From positions 1,948,501-2,012,500 of the forward strand of contig NZ_JAGIOR010000001.1 of the NCBI RefSeq assembly GCF_017876795.1: a DNA stretch of 64,000 nt. The letters run 5' to 3'. The DNA comes from Rhizobium leguminosarum (GTDB lineage: Bacteria > Pseudomonadota > Alphaproteobacteria > Rhizobiales > Rhizobiaceae). The notes under the pieces were generated by a model. That model saw only the letters and a program-made list of their open reading frames with translations. It was not told where the DNA came from and made no database searches. The translations under genes were made by a program, and so were the position numbers. Shown piece by piece: positions 9,038 to 17,808 of the stretch (within the stretch, counting starts at the first letter, position 1; every line of letters begins with the position of its first letter).

Positions 9038-9994
9038 ATGAGAGAGATAATTTATTGGATTCTCTGTGCGTTTCTGACCGTTGCGATCGCGATCGTGTCT
9101 CTACGCTTTGTCACGAACTTCTGGCTGCTGTCCTTCCTCTATAGCTTTCAGGTTCATTTCGGCGTCCTCTTTGTTGTCGCCAGCCTTATCATTCTGGCTG
9201 TCAGGAGACAGATCTACGGTTTCGTCCTTCTGTTTGCCTCGCTTCTTCTCATTGTTCACGGCGTAATCACGCTGCGCGAGTTTTCGCAGGACGAGGCAGG
9301 CACGGACAGGCCGCCACTTTTTCGGATGATGTCGTTCAATATCGCGATCGACAACTGGAAAAACTCGACGGCAATCACCGATATGGTCATCGCTTCGAAT
9401 GCCGATGTCGTCAATTTGCTCGAAGCCAAGCCACTGACGTTCCATCTGCAGCAATTGTTCAAGGCCTATCCCTATCACATCGGCTGCGAAAGCGGGAAGG
9501 ATACGTGCGATACGCTGGTGCTGTCGAAACGCCCGTTCGTCAGCCGACAGGTCGCTAGCATGGGTAGTCTCCGGAAAAACAGGCTGGTTATATCGAGCGT
9601 CGAATTCGGCGGCGAAACCATCAATCTGGTTTCGGCGCACCTGACCAAACCCTATTTCGACGATTTCCAAATGGCTGAATTGGAAGATCTCGCCAAAACG
9701 CTTGGATCGATCGACGGTCCTCTGGTGCTGTCAGGTGATTTCAACTCCTCGGTGATCGCCCCGAGCATCCAGGGATTCCTGCGCGACCAGAAGCTGAAAA
9801 CGATCGTGCCGGAACCGGCAACATGGCCGGTCGGCGCCAGCTTGCTGGGGATCGCTATCGATCACATATTTGCGCGGGCGCCACTTCATCTGACATCGCT
9901 GAAACGTCTCGATGACAGTCTTGGCTCGAACCATTCAGGTCTGATCGCCGAATTCGTCCTCGACAAGGGCAGCGAAACCTCACCGGCAAAATAA
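9038..9994 (+). CDS. Membrane-anchored endonuclease/exonuclease/phosphatase-family protein
   Basis: The protein has 318 residues. Three hydrophobic helices in the first 75 residues are followed by an EEP (DNase I-like) domain: MSFNIAIDN at the start, an acidic residue in LLEAKP, SGDFNSS, and the terminal IDHIF and SNHSG motifs that carry the catalytic Asp and His. The catalytic domain probably faces the periplasm. Such proteins are often annotated as endonucleases, but phosphodiester substrates on lipids or glycans are equally possible. The start was chosen at ATG 9038 with AGGA just upstream. Confidence 0.75.
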   Translation: MREIIYWILCAFLTVAIAIVSLRFVTNFWLLSFLYSFQVHFGVLFVVASLIILAVRRQIYGFVLLFASLLLIVHGVITLREFSQDEAGTDRPPLFRMMSFNIAIDNWKNSTAITDMVIASNADVVNLLEAKPLTFHLQQLFKAYPYHIGCESGKDTCDTLVLSKRPFVSRQVASMGSLRKNRLVISSVEFGGETINLVSAHLTKPYFDDFQMAELEDLAKTLGSIDGPLVLSGDFNSSVIAPSIQGFLRDQKLKTIVPEPATWPVGASLLGIAIDHIFARAPLHLTSLKRLDDSLGSNHSGLIAEFVLDKGSETSPAK

Positions 9995-10009
9995 GCTTGA
10001 CGGCAAAAG

Positions 10010-10315
10010 TCAAAATTTCGTTCTGCCGCCTTTTTTGTCGATCATCTGAAATTTCTCGCCGTCGGTCTTCACGCTGACGCAGTCGGTCGACTTGTTGGGA
10101 AACCGGACGCACACTTGGCCATTTGTTATTTTATAGCCATTGGCGTTGCCCTTGCGATATTCGTAACCGTTGCTGCTTTCTTTCAGTTCCGACGTGCCCG
10201 GCAGGTGCTCGCGAATTTCAGCTTCGCTTGCGGTTCGCATCTTTGCGGTTTCGGCAAACGCCATTCCCGGTACCATGATTGAAAGAAATCCGGCGAGGGC
10301 GGGCAAGATGCGCAT
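10010..10315 (-). CDS. Small exported hypothetical protein
   Basis: The protein has 101 residues with a signal peptide (MRILPALAGFLSIMVPGMAFA) and a mature domain containing G-Y-E-Y-R-K-G-N-A-N-G-Y-K and a single disulfide-capable pair in G-Q-V-C-V-R-F and T-D-C-V-S-V. It ends KKGGRTKF. The fold looks like a small beta-rich periplasmic protein. It converges with the EEP-family gene, whose stop lies 15 nt away. An alternative start 24 nt upstream is possible. No family was assigned. Confidence 0.6.
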   Translation of the reverse strand: MRILPALAGFLSIMVPGMAFAETAKMRTASEAEIREHLPGTSELKESSNGYEYRKGNANGYKITNGQVCVRFPNKSTDCVSVKTDGEKFQMIDKKGGRTKF

Positions 10316-10450
10316 CAGGGAGATATCTCCAGTCATGTCTTTCGGTACGCCCATTCTACGAGAATTCCGATAGCGAATTCAACAGCGATGGCGGCCGTGC
10401 CGGAAAAGCGGCCAATTGTTTGGACGCCGCCACCGGTTTTGGCTGCGACG

Positions 10451-11878
10451 CTACGTTCTTCCGAACTCATCGACGATGCGGATAATGTCGTCCTCGCCGA
10501 GATAGGAGCCCGTCTGCACCTCGATCAGCTCGAGGAGGATCTTGCCGGGGTTGGCGAGGCGATGGACTTCGCCGAGCGGAATATAGACGCTCTCGTTCTC
10601 ACGCAGCATCCGCACGGTCTCTCCGACCGTCACCTCGGCGGTTCCCTTGACGACGACCCAGTGTTCGGAGCGATGGTGGTGTTTTTGCAGCGAAAGCTTC
10701 TTGCCCGGCGTGACGAAGATGCGCTTCACCTGAAAGCGATCGCCGTTGAAGATGGAGGTATAGCCGCCCCAGGGCCGGTAGGAGGTCGGGTGGGTTTCGG
10801 TGAATTTCGCCGTCGCGGACGAGGAGGCCAGCATCTTGACCAATTGCCCGACATTCTGGCTGTCTTTGAGCGGTCCGACATAGACGGCGTCCTCGCTGGC
10901 AATGACGGCGACATCCTCCATGCCCTGGACGGCAAGATGCACGCCATGGGTCATGACCAGTGAGTTGCGGGTATTGACGACGGTGGTGTTTGCGGCGGCG
11001 ACATTGCCGTGGTTGTCGCGGACGCCTGATTTCCAAACGGCATCCCAGCTTCCCATGTCCGACCACTTGAACGGCGAGGGGACGACGGCGGCCTTGGAGG
11101 TCTTTTCCATGATCGCGTAGTCGATGGAGATATCGGGACTCTTGGCAAAATGGTCGGCGTCAAGGCGGGTAAAGTCGAGGTCGCGGCTTGCCTTGGAAAC
11201 GGCCTTGCTTGCCGCCTTCAGCACATCGGGGGCATATTCCTGCAGTTCGGCAATAAGTTCCGCCACCGGGAACATGAAGATGCCGGAGTTCCAGTAGAAG
11301 CCGCCGTCGGCGAGCATCTGCTCGGCTTTTTCCAGTGCCGGTTTTTCCACAAAACGGCTGACCTTGTGGGCGCCGTTTCCGAGCGCATCACCGATTTCGA
11401 TATAGCCGTAACCGGTCGCCGGCTCGGTGGGGCTGATGCCAAAGGTTACGAGCTTGCCGTCGGCTGCGGCATCGCGGGCGATGCGGATGCAATCGAAATA
11501 GCTGCTGTCGGCGAGGATTTCGTGATCCGAGGCGAGCATCTGGATGATGGTGCTCTTGCCGAAAAGCTCAGCGGCAAGTGTTGCGGCAGCAGCCACCGCC
11601 GCAGCGGTGTTGCGGGCGACCGGTTCAAGCAGCACCGCGGCGAGCGGGACGGCGAGCGCGCGGGCTTGCTCGGCGACCAGGAAGCGAAATTCCTCATTGG
11701 TGACGACGATCGGGGCTTCATAGAGCTCCGGGTTGGAAACGCGTTCGAGGGTCTCCTGAAACAGGGTCTTGTCGCCGACGAACTGGATGAACTGTTTCGG
11801 GGCGGTGGCACGGGAAAGCGGCCAGAGCCGCGTGCCTTTGCCGCCGGCCATGATCACGGGAACGATTTTCTGCGTCAT
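10451..11878 (-). CDS. noeJ: Mannose-1-phosphate guanylyltransferase / mannose-6-phosphate isomerase
   Basis: The 475-residue protein is bifunctional. The N-terminal nucleotidyltransferase has the signature GGKGTRLWPLSR at 12-23 and FVEKP near 170. The C-terminal cupin (type II isomerase) domain contains KHHHRSEHWVVVKGTA and an EVQTGSYLGEDDI ending. It converts fructose-6-P to mannose-6-P and mannose-1-P to GDP-mannose in the cytoplasm. The next step of the pathway, phosphomannomutase, is the neighbouring gene 36 nt upstream, so the two probably form an operon. In rhizobia the pair is called noeJ/noeK and feeds LPS, EPS and fucosyl groups. Confidence 0.9.
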   Translation of the reverse strand: MTQKIVPVIMAGGKGTRLWPLSRATAPKQFIQFVGDKTLFQETLERVSNPELYEAPIVVTNEEFRFLVAEQARALAVPLAAVLLEPVARNTAAAVAAAATLAAELFGKSTIIQMLASDHEILADSSYFDCIRIARDAAADGKLVTFGISPTEPATGYGYIEIGDALGNGAHKVSRFVEKPALEKAEQMLADGGFYWNSGIFMFPVAELIAELQEYAPDVLKAASKAVSKASRDLDFTRLDADHFAKSPDISIDYAIMEKTSKAAVVPSPFKWSDMGSWDAVWKSGVRDNHGNVAAANTTVVNTRNSLVMTHGVHLAVQGMEDVAVIASEDAVYVGPLKDSQNVGQLVKMLASSSATAKFTETHPTSYRPWGGYTSIFNGDRFQVKRIFVTPGKKLSLQKHHHRSEHWVVVKGTAEVTVGETVRMLRENESVYIPLGEVHRLANPGKILLELIEVQTGSYLGEDDIIRIVDEFGRT

Positions 11879-11914
11879 AGGCGGTTTCCTTGAAAAAAGC
11901 TTGTTCGTGACATG

Positions 11915-13339
11915 TTAGCGGGCGTCTGCCCAGTCCTTTATTCGGGTGAGCCCTGTCTCCAGCAGAGCCAGGGCTGCGGTTTCGCTCCCGGCTTCCACGT
12001 AGCAGCGCATTTCCGGCGCATTGCCGGAGGGGCGAAAATGAATGATCCTGCCGTCCTTCAGCGTCACGCGAAGTCCGTCGATATCGGATTTCGTCGCCAC
12101 CTCGCCGACCGGCTGCAGGAAAGCGACAAGATTTTCATTGGAAGCGCGCAGATGCTCCATCAGCGCAGCACTCGTCTCGATCGGAAAATTCTCCAGGCGA
12201 TCGGCGGCGGCAAAGGGCAGGTGATAGGAGGCGGCAATGGCCGAGAGCGGCTGCCGGCGAACGGCGGCGAGCGACAGGATCGCGAGCATCGGGATAAAAC
12301 AGTCGCGCGTCGGCAAGGCGCGCACATTCTGGCCGTTGATATCGAAAGGGGTTGCGGTCAGCAGCCCGCCATTGGCTTCAAAGCCCATGACGTGATCCGC
12401 GCCGGCCGCGACGGCCTCTTCCATGCCTGCGATGACGAAGGGCGAGCCGACCCGGGTGCGCCTGACGGCGAAAGAGCCCGCCGCCTCGATGCCGGAATTA
12501 GAGGTTACCGGTGTCACTACCGTGCTGGCGCCGAGAAAATTGGCTGCGACGAGGCCGAGAAGGTCGCCGCGCAACGGCGTGCCGGTTTCGTCCGCGACCA
12601 GCGGGCGGTCGCCGTCGCCATCGGTCGAGACGATCGCATCGAACTTATGCTCGGACACCCAGTGCTTCATCAGTGTGACCGTCTCTTCGGAAACGGCTTC
12701 GGTGTCGACGGGAATGAAACTCTCCGAACGTCCGAGAGTGGTGATCTCGGCGCCGCAATGGGCGAGAACGTCAACCAGCAGGTCGCGGGCGACGGTGCTG
12801 TGCTGGTAGACGCCGATCTTCAGGCCGGATAGCGCGCCTTGCGGAAGCAGGGCAGCATTGCGTTGGAAAAAGAGCTGCCGGCAGATCGCTTCATGATCTT
12901 CGGTCTTGGCCGGCGCCTCTGCCACGGCCTCGCCTGTTCGTTCGATCTCGGCCGCCAACGCGGTGATATCAGCCTCGTCCGATTTGTCGATCTCGCCGTC
13001 CGGGCGATAGAACTTGATGCCGTTGCGGTCTGCCGGAATATGCGAACCGGTGACCATCAGACATGCAGCGTTGCTCTCGAGGCCATAAAGGGCAAGGGCG
13101 GGTGTCGGGACATTGCCGCAGTCGAATACCCGGAAGCCGAGCGCGGTGAGTGCGCCGGCACAATTTCCCGAGATATCGGGGCTCGAATCGCGAAAATCGC
13201 GGCCGATCAGAATGGCATCGCCGATCTGCGCCTTGCCGGTCTGCAGCAGATATTTGCCGAACGCCGTCGCATAAAGCGCAGAGGCGCGTCCCTTGAGATC
13301 CACTGAAAGTCCGCGAAGGCCGCTCGTGCCGAATTTCAT
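11915..13339 (-). CDS. noeK: Phosphomannomutase
   Basis: The 474-residue alpha-D-phosphohexomutase has the substrate-binding start FGTSGLRG, the active-site phosphoserine loop VTGSHIPADRNGIKFY, the metal-binding DGDGDRP loop and the C-terminal phosphate-binding FRPSGNAPEMR motif. It interconverts mannose-6-P and mannose-1-P, the step before GDP-mannose formation by the downstream gene. The T-G-S-H-I-P variant (histidine after the catalytic serine) is usual for this family. The divergent neighbour is ung. Confidence 0.88.
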   Translation of the reverse strand: MKFGTSGLRGLSVDLKGRASALYATAFGKYLLQTGKAQIGDAILIGRDFRDSSPDISGNCAGALTALGFRVFDCGNVPTPALALYGLESNAACLMVTGSHIPADRNGIKFYRPDGEIDKSDEADITALAAEIERTGEAVAEAPAKTEDHEAICRQLFFQRNAALLPQGALSGLKIGVYQHSTVARDLLVDVLAHCGAEITTLGRSESFIPVDTEAVSEETVTLMKHWVSEHKFDAIVSTDGDGDRPLVADETGTPLRGDLLGLVAANFLGASTVVTPVTSNSGIEAAGSFAVRRTRVGSPFVIAGMEEAVAAGADHVMGFEANGGLLTATPFDINGQNVRALPTRDCFIPMLAILSLAAVRRQPLSAIAASYHLPFAAADRLENFPIETSAALMEHLRASNENLVAFLQPVGEVATKSDIDGLRVTLKDGRIIHFRPSGNAPEMRCYVEAGSETAALALLETGLTRIKDWADAR

Positions 13340-13575
13340 TTGAAGACATGTCTCCGGTTTATCATCAAGGTTCTACTCAGGCCGCCTGCCGGCGTAAATA
13401 CCGAAGCCGTCATATAGTTAAACACGGACGACCGTGCCTCGGACAGCCTCTCGCAATCTTCTCTCGCCGATTCTACAGACCTAGGCGCCCAGCCCAGCCG
13501 ACAGGCATTGCAGCGTAGATCGATTTTGTTAGAACCGTGTGTCCGTTGTTTCGTCATATGCGAAGGGTTTGCTGG

Positions 13576-14283
13576 ATGAGCGATACATCAGTCAGTCTCG
13601 AAGAGAGCTGGAAGGCCGCCTTGGCGGCGGAGTTCTCGAGCCCCTATATGCAGCAACTCAAATCCTTTCTTGTGACGCAAAAGCAAGTCGGTAAGCGGAT
13701 TTTCCCCCGCGGCAGCGAATATTTCCGCGCCCTCGACCTGACGCCGATCTCCAACGTCAAGGTCGTCATTCTCGGCCAGGACCCCTATCACGGGCTGGGG
13801 CAAGCCCACGGGCTGTGTTTCAGCGTGCGGCCGGGCGTGCGAATCCCGCCCTCCCTCGTCAATATTTATAAGGAGATGCAGACGGATCTTGGCATAGCGC
13901 CGGCGCGTCACGGTTTTCTCGAACATTGGGCAAGACAGGGCGTGCTGCTGCTGAACAGCGTGCTGACCGTCGAGGAAGGGCAGGCGGCCGCCCATCAGGG
14001 CAAGGGGTGGGAGCGCTTCACCGACGCGGTCATCCGCAAAGTCAACGACGAGTGCGAATCCGTCGTCTTCATGCTCTGGGGCTCCTATGCCCAGCGCAAG
14101 GCGGCCTTTGTCGATACAACACGGCATCTCGTGCTCAGGGCGCCGCATCCCTCGCCGCTTTCGGCTCATAACGGTTTTTTCGGTTGTGGGCATTTTTCAA
14201 AGGCGAACGACTTCCTGCGATCGCGCGGACGCGAGCCGATCGACTGGCAATTGCCGGTCGATCCCCGCGACACAGAACTGTGA
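13576..14283 (+). CDS. ung: Uracil-DNA glycosylase
   Basis: The 235-residue family 1 UDG carries both hallmark motifs: GQDPYHG at 67-73 with catalytic Asp69, and the DNA-intercalation loop HPSPLSA followed by [13 protein letters not shown]. It removes uracil from DNA in base-excision repair. ATG 13576 was chosen because the family starts shortly before the ESWK helix and GAAGGG lies upstream; in-frame ATGs further upstream only add non-family residues. It is transcribed alone, divergently from noeK. Confidence 0.95.
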   Translation: MSDTSVSLEESWKAALAAEFSSPYMQQLKSFLVTQKQVGKRIFPRGSEYFRALDLTPISNVKVVILGQDPYHGLGQAHGLCFSVRPGVRIPPSLVNIYKEMQTDLGIAPARHGFLEHWARQGVLLLNSVLTVEEGQAAAHQGKGWERFTDAVIRKVNDECESVVFMLWGSYAQRKAAFVDTTRHLVLRAPHPSPLSAHNGFFGCGHFSKANDFLRSRGREPIDWQLPVDPRDTEL

Positions 14284-14413
14284 ACGCATAGCGGTGTTCG
14301 TTCACTAAAAGAAGACAATGCGTTTTGGTCTACGGGTCTGTTCCCAGGGAGCTTGAGCGCGCATCTTAGCCTCATCGAAAGCCCGCGAGCCGCGGGCAAG
14401 AAAGGGGTCTCAC

Positions 14414-15346
14414 ATGCTCGATCAGATCAAGGGTCTGCACCACGTCACGTCGATGGCGGAGGACGCCCGCACCAACAATCAGTTCTTCACCAATGCGCTT
14501 GGCCTGCGCCGCGTAAAGAAGACGGTGAACTTCGACGCGCCCGATGTCTATCATCTCTATTATGGTGATGAGACCGGTGCGCCCGGCACTGTCATGACCT
14601 ATTTCCCGTTCCCGAAGATGGCGCAGGGCCGTCCCGGCACCGGGGAGGTCGGCACGACGGTGTTTTCCGTTCCGCAAGGCTCGCTCGGCTTCTGGAGCGA
14701 TCGTTTCGGCACGTTGAATATCGGCGGGCTGAAGGCCGAGGAAAGTTTCGGCGAGAAGCGCTTGAATTTTTCCGGCTCCGACGGAGACGGCTTTGCGCTC
14801 GTCGAGGTCAGGGACGATGCCCGCCAGGCCTGGACACATGGCGGCATCAGCGAGGACCACGCCATTCGCGGCTTCCATTCCGTCGCCATACGCCTGCGGG
14901 ATGAAGGCGCCACCGCCGAACTCCTGAAGTTCATGGGCTACGAGGTCGCCGAGGAACGGGACGGCGTCAAGCGGCTGATCAAGCCTGACGGCAACGGCGC
15001 GCACCTCATCGATCTCGAGACCATGCCGAATATTACCCGCGCGCTGCCCGGCGCCGGCTCCGTCCACCACGTCGCCTTCGCCGTCGAAAACCGCGAGAAG
15101 CAGCTCGAAGTGCGCAAGGCGCTGATGGACACCGGCTATCAGGTGACGCCGGTGATCGACCGCGATTATTTCTGGGCGATCTATTTCCGCACGCCGGGCG
15201 GCGTGCTGTTCGAGGTCGCGACAAATGAGCCGGGCTTTGACCGCGACGAGGATACGGCCCATCTCGGCGAAGCCCTGAAGCTGCCGCCGCAGCACGCTCA
15301 TCTTCGCGCGCTGCTCGAGCAGCACCTGCAGCCGCTCGAAGCGTAA
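14414..15346 (+). CDS. VOC-family ring-cleaving dioxygenase (MhqO/MhqA-like)
   Basis: The 310-residue protein is made of two glyoxalase/dioxygenase modules. It starts GLHHVTSMAEDARTNNQFFT and has second-module metal ligands in S-V-H-H-V-A-F and a terminal P-G-G-V-L-F-E-V-A strand. The family splits aromatic rings and is induced by quinones and hydroquinones in Firmicutes (MhqA/E/O). The next gene, 11 nt downstream, encodes the usual MhqD-type partner esterase, which supports the assignment. AAGGGG precedes the start. Confidence 0.82.
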   Translation: MLDQIKGLHHVTSMAEDARTNNQFFTNALGLRRVKKTVNFDAPDVYHLYYGDETGAPGTVMTYFPFPKMAQGRPGTGEVGTTVFSVPQGSLGFWSDRFGTLNIGGLKAEESFGEKRLNFSGSDGDGFALVEVRDDARQAWTHGGISEDHAIRGFHSVAIRLRDEGATAELLKFMGYEVAEERDGVKRLIKPDGNGAHLIDLETMPNITRALPGAGSVHHVAFAVENREKQLEVRKALMDTGYQVTPVIDRDYFWAIYFRTPGGVLFEVATNEPGFDRDEDTAHLGEALKLPPQHAHLRALLEQHLQPLEA

Positions 15347-15357
15347 GGAGAGGCGAT

Positions 15358-15963
15358 ATGACCGAAGCGGGATATGTGCACCGGCTGCATGCCGGTGCCG
15401 CTGATAAACCCATCCTGCTGGTGCTGCACGGCACCGGCGGCGACGAGAACCAGTTCTTCGAATTCGGCCGGCGCCTGCTGCCCGAAGCCACGGTTCTCTC
15501 GCCGCGCGGCGACGTTTCCGAACATGGCGCGGCACGATTCTTCCGGCGCACCGGGGAGGGGGTCTACGACATGGCCGATCTTTCACGGGCGACGGAAAAG
15601 ATGGCCGCCTATGTCAGGGCATTCGCTGATGAGCACCAGGCTTCCCAGATTCTCGGCTTGGGTTTTTCGAACGGCGCAAACATTCTTGCCAATGTGCTGA
15701 TCGAGAAGGGTATCTTCGATGCCGCTGTTTTGATGCACCCGCTCATTCCGTTTCAGCCCGAAGCCCAGGCAACTCTTGCGGGGAGAAAGATCCTGGTGAC
15801 GGCTGGCCAGCGGGATCCGATCGCTCCCGTCCCGTTGACCGAGGCGCTGTCGGAGCATCTGAAAGATCGCGGGGCTGATGTCAGGACGGTATGGCATCCC
15901 GGCGGCCATGAGATTGCGCCGCTCGAGATCAACGCAGTTCGCGATTTCTTCAGTGGCTATTGA
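15358..15963 (+). CDS. Alpha/beta hydrolase, phospholipase/carboxylesterase family (MhqD-like)
   Basis: The 201-residue cytosolic esterase has the oxyanion HGTGGDE, the nucleophile elbow GFSNGA with Ser104, and plausible triad partners Asp153 (QRDPIAP) and His184 (PGGHE). It lies 11 nt after the dioxygenase gene with GGAGAGG in between, so the two are co-transcribed. In the Bacillus system the equivalent pair removes quinone-derived compounds; here that role is inferred from the pairing. Confidence 0.82.
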   Translation: MTEAGYVHRLHAGAADKPILLVLHGTGGDENQFFEFGRRLLPEATVLSPRGDVSEHGAARFFRRTGEGVYDMADLSRATEKMAAYVRAFADEHQASQILGLGFSNGANILANVLIEKGIFDAAVLMHPLIPFQPEAQATLAGRKILVTAGQRDPIAPVPLTEALSEHLKDRGADVRTVWHPGGHEIAPLEINAVRDFFSGY

Positions 15964-16043
15964 CGGAATGTGCCGCCAGTCGGTGGCGCTGATCTGCGGG
16001 CCGGTGAATGCCGGTCCCGCATCTTGGCTGGAATGATAGATCA

Positions 16044-16247
16044 TTAGGGGCGGGGAGGATATTTGCCCCTGATTGCCGTCATATAAAAATTTCCCGGGGA
16101 TTCCGCCATCGTCAAGCCGACGACGACGCCCTTGGGGACGCCTTCATATTCTCGCCTCTGACCGTTTGTCAGATAGACCCTTAGATGCCGGCTGTCTTCG
16201 TCGTAGGTGATCGCCTCGATAAGTTTCGAATCAACCGCAGTTTCCAC
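16044..16247 (-). CDS. KTSC-domain protein
   Basis: The 67-residue protein matches the KTSC pattern: V-D-S-K-L-I-E-A-I-T-Y-D-x5-L-R-V-Y-L-T-N-G-x3-E-Y-E-G-V-P, and ends in a Y-P-P-R-P tail. The domain is named after the Lys-tRNA synthetase C-terminal relatives in which it occurs and may bind RNA. The start is GTG at 16247 with GGGGTG upstream. It stands alone, convergent with the esterase gene. Confidence 0.75.
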   Translation of the reverse strand: METAVDSKLIEAITYDEDSRHLRVYLTNGQRREYEGVPKGVVVGLTMAESPGNFYMTAIRGKYPPRP

Positions 16248-16926
16248 TTTGCACCCCGCAGTTTTTGATCTGAGATGTGGTGAAGAATGTCATTCACGCT
16301 GCAATGCGCCATCATCATGCGGCGCCGCAGTAGCGTCAAGCACGATAATCTTAAGCGTTCATTTTTTTATGTTGGCTCTCGTTATAGTTGATTTTTGCAG
16401 CTTTTCGGGAGGCGTCGCCTGTGGAAATCCGATTGCCAGAAGTTCTCTCGCTCGGAGAGCCGGTGACTGACACAGCCGCCTACGGAACCAGTAATATGAT
16501 TTAACGCTGGATTAACCATCGCATACCAAAATGCTGGCGCAATATTAACTGTGATGCCTTCCAAAATGACCGACTACAACTGGCGTTTCTAACAGGCGCG
16601 TCGCGTAAGCGGCGGGACGATGTGCCTCGGAAAGCCGATCGGCATGTGAAGGTCGCGATGGGAGGCTTGGGTGATTCGACGCGAAGGTGCAGTGTCCCGT
16701 GCGGAGGAGATGGTTCCGGAAGCAACGGAGGCGCCAGCCAGGCCTAGCCGGCGCAGCAAATAGCGGCGGATTATATCGTTTCGAATATCGCAACCGGTTC
16801 CGGTTACAATGTCGATGAGGCCGTGATCAGGCCAACTTCTTTTTGAACACTGAGCTTCATCCCCGTGCAGGGATGGGCAAGGAATGGAGCTTATCTGACA
16901 GCCTCGTGTGCTATCGGATCGCATAA
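16248..16926. other. Intergenic region, no gene seen
   Basis: About 680 nt between the KTSC gene and a metallophosphatase. Open frames on either strand lack ribosome binding sites and family features. The left 300 nt are AT-richer and should hold the KTSC promoter. Confidence 0.45.
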
Positions 16927-17718
16927 ATGGGTTACATGTTTAACTATCTCGGGCCGTGGCGACGACAGATACCGATATTGGCCGGTAACCGCAAAGGACG
17001 CGCTCGGCTGACGTTTGCCGAAGGCGACTTCGCTGCGGTCTATGCGATGAGCGACGTTCACGGATGTTATAACGAGCTTGTCGAGGCGCATCGCCGCATC
17101 GAGGCGGACGCCGCGCGCATTGCCGGGCCGAAACTTATCGTCTTGCTCGGCGATTATGTCGACCGCGGGCCTGATTCGAGCGCGGTGCTGGAGTTCCTGA
17201 GCAAAACCCCGCCGCCGGGATTTCAGCGTTTCGCTCTGTGCGGCAATCACGACGCGGAGCTGGTGAAGCTCTATCGCAAACCGGCGCGCATTCTTGAATG
17301 GCTGGGTTTTGCCGGGACGGAGACGCTGCATTCATACGGTATCGATATCGAGCATCTGCTGCAGTCGGCGGCCGGAAGCGAAATGATTGCCCGCGTCATT
17401 CGCAACATGATCCCCGAGCGGCACATCGAATTCCTGGAATCGCTGCCGATCATGCTGCGGATGGGAAGGGTGGTCTTCGTCCATGCCGGCATCAAACCGG
17501 GCATCGACCTCAAGAGGCAGAAGGACAGCGATCTGATGTGGATCCGCCAACCCTTCCTGGATGAAGGACCGCAGCTTCCCGTCCTCGTGATCCATGGGCA
17601 TACCCCGGCGCGAATCCCGACATTCGGCCCGCAACGAATCGGTATCGACACCGCGGTTTCGGCGACGGGCCGGCTGACCGTGCTGACGATAAAAGGGACG
17701 CGGGTCGGGATCCTATAG
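16927..17718 (+). CDS. Metallophosphoesterase, PP2A-like protein phosphatase
   Basis: The 263-residue calcineurin-like phosphatase has all the metal-binding motifs in order: SDVHGC (GDxHG type), LLGDYVDRGPDS, LCGNHD, FVHAG and VIHGHTP. This is the bacterial serine/threonine or diadenosine-polyphosphatase (ApaH/PrpE-like) group; the GDYVDRGP motif fits protein phosphatases best. No Shine-Dalgarno is obvious before ATG 16927, and a start nine bases later is possible. No operon partner is seen. Confidence 0.85.
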   Translation: MGYMFNYLGPWRRQIPILAGNRKGRARLTFAEGDFAAVYAMSDVHGCYNELVEAHRRIEADAARIAGPKLIVLLGDYVDRGPDSSAVLEFLSKTPPPGFQRFALCGNHDAELVKLYRKPARILEWLGFAGTETLHSYGIDIEHLLQSAAGSEMIARVIRNMIPERHIEFLESLPIMLRMGRVVFVHAGIKPGIDLKRQKDSDLMWIRQPFLDEGPQLPVLVIHGHTPARIPTFGPQRIGIDTAVSATGRLTVLTIKGTRVGIL

Positions 17719-17742
17719 ATCGGATAAAAGGAGCGCGATGCT

Positions 17743-17780
17743 CAAAAACAAACGCCGCGGGATTTATGCTCCGCGGCGTC
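17743..17780 (-). terminator. Rho-independent terminator of ugd
   Basis: ACGCCGCGG (17752-17760) pairs with CCGCGGCGT (17771-17779) around a 10-base loop. On the minus strand the hairpin is followed by TTGTTTTTG. It lies about 30 nt after the ugd stop codon. Confidence 0.8.
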
Positions 17781-17808
17781 AGGACGATTACGGGTTAACC
17801 AGGACCTA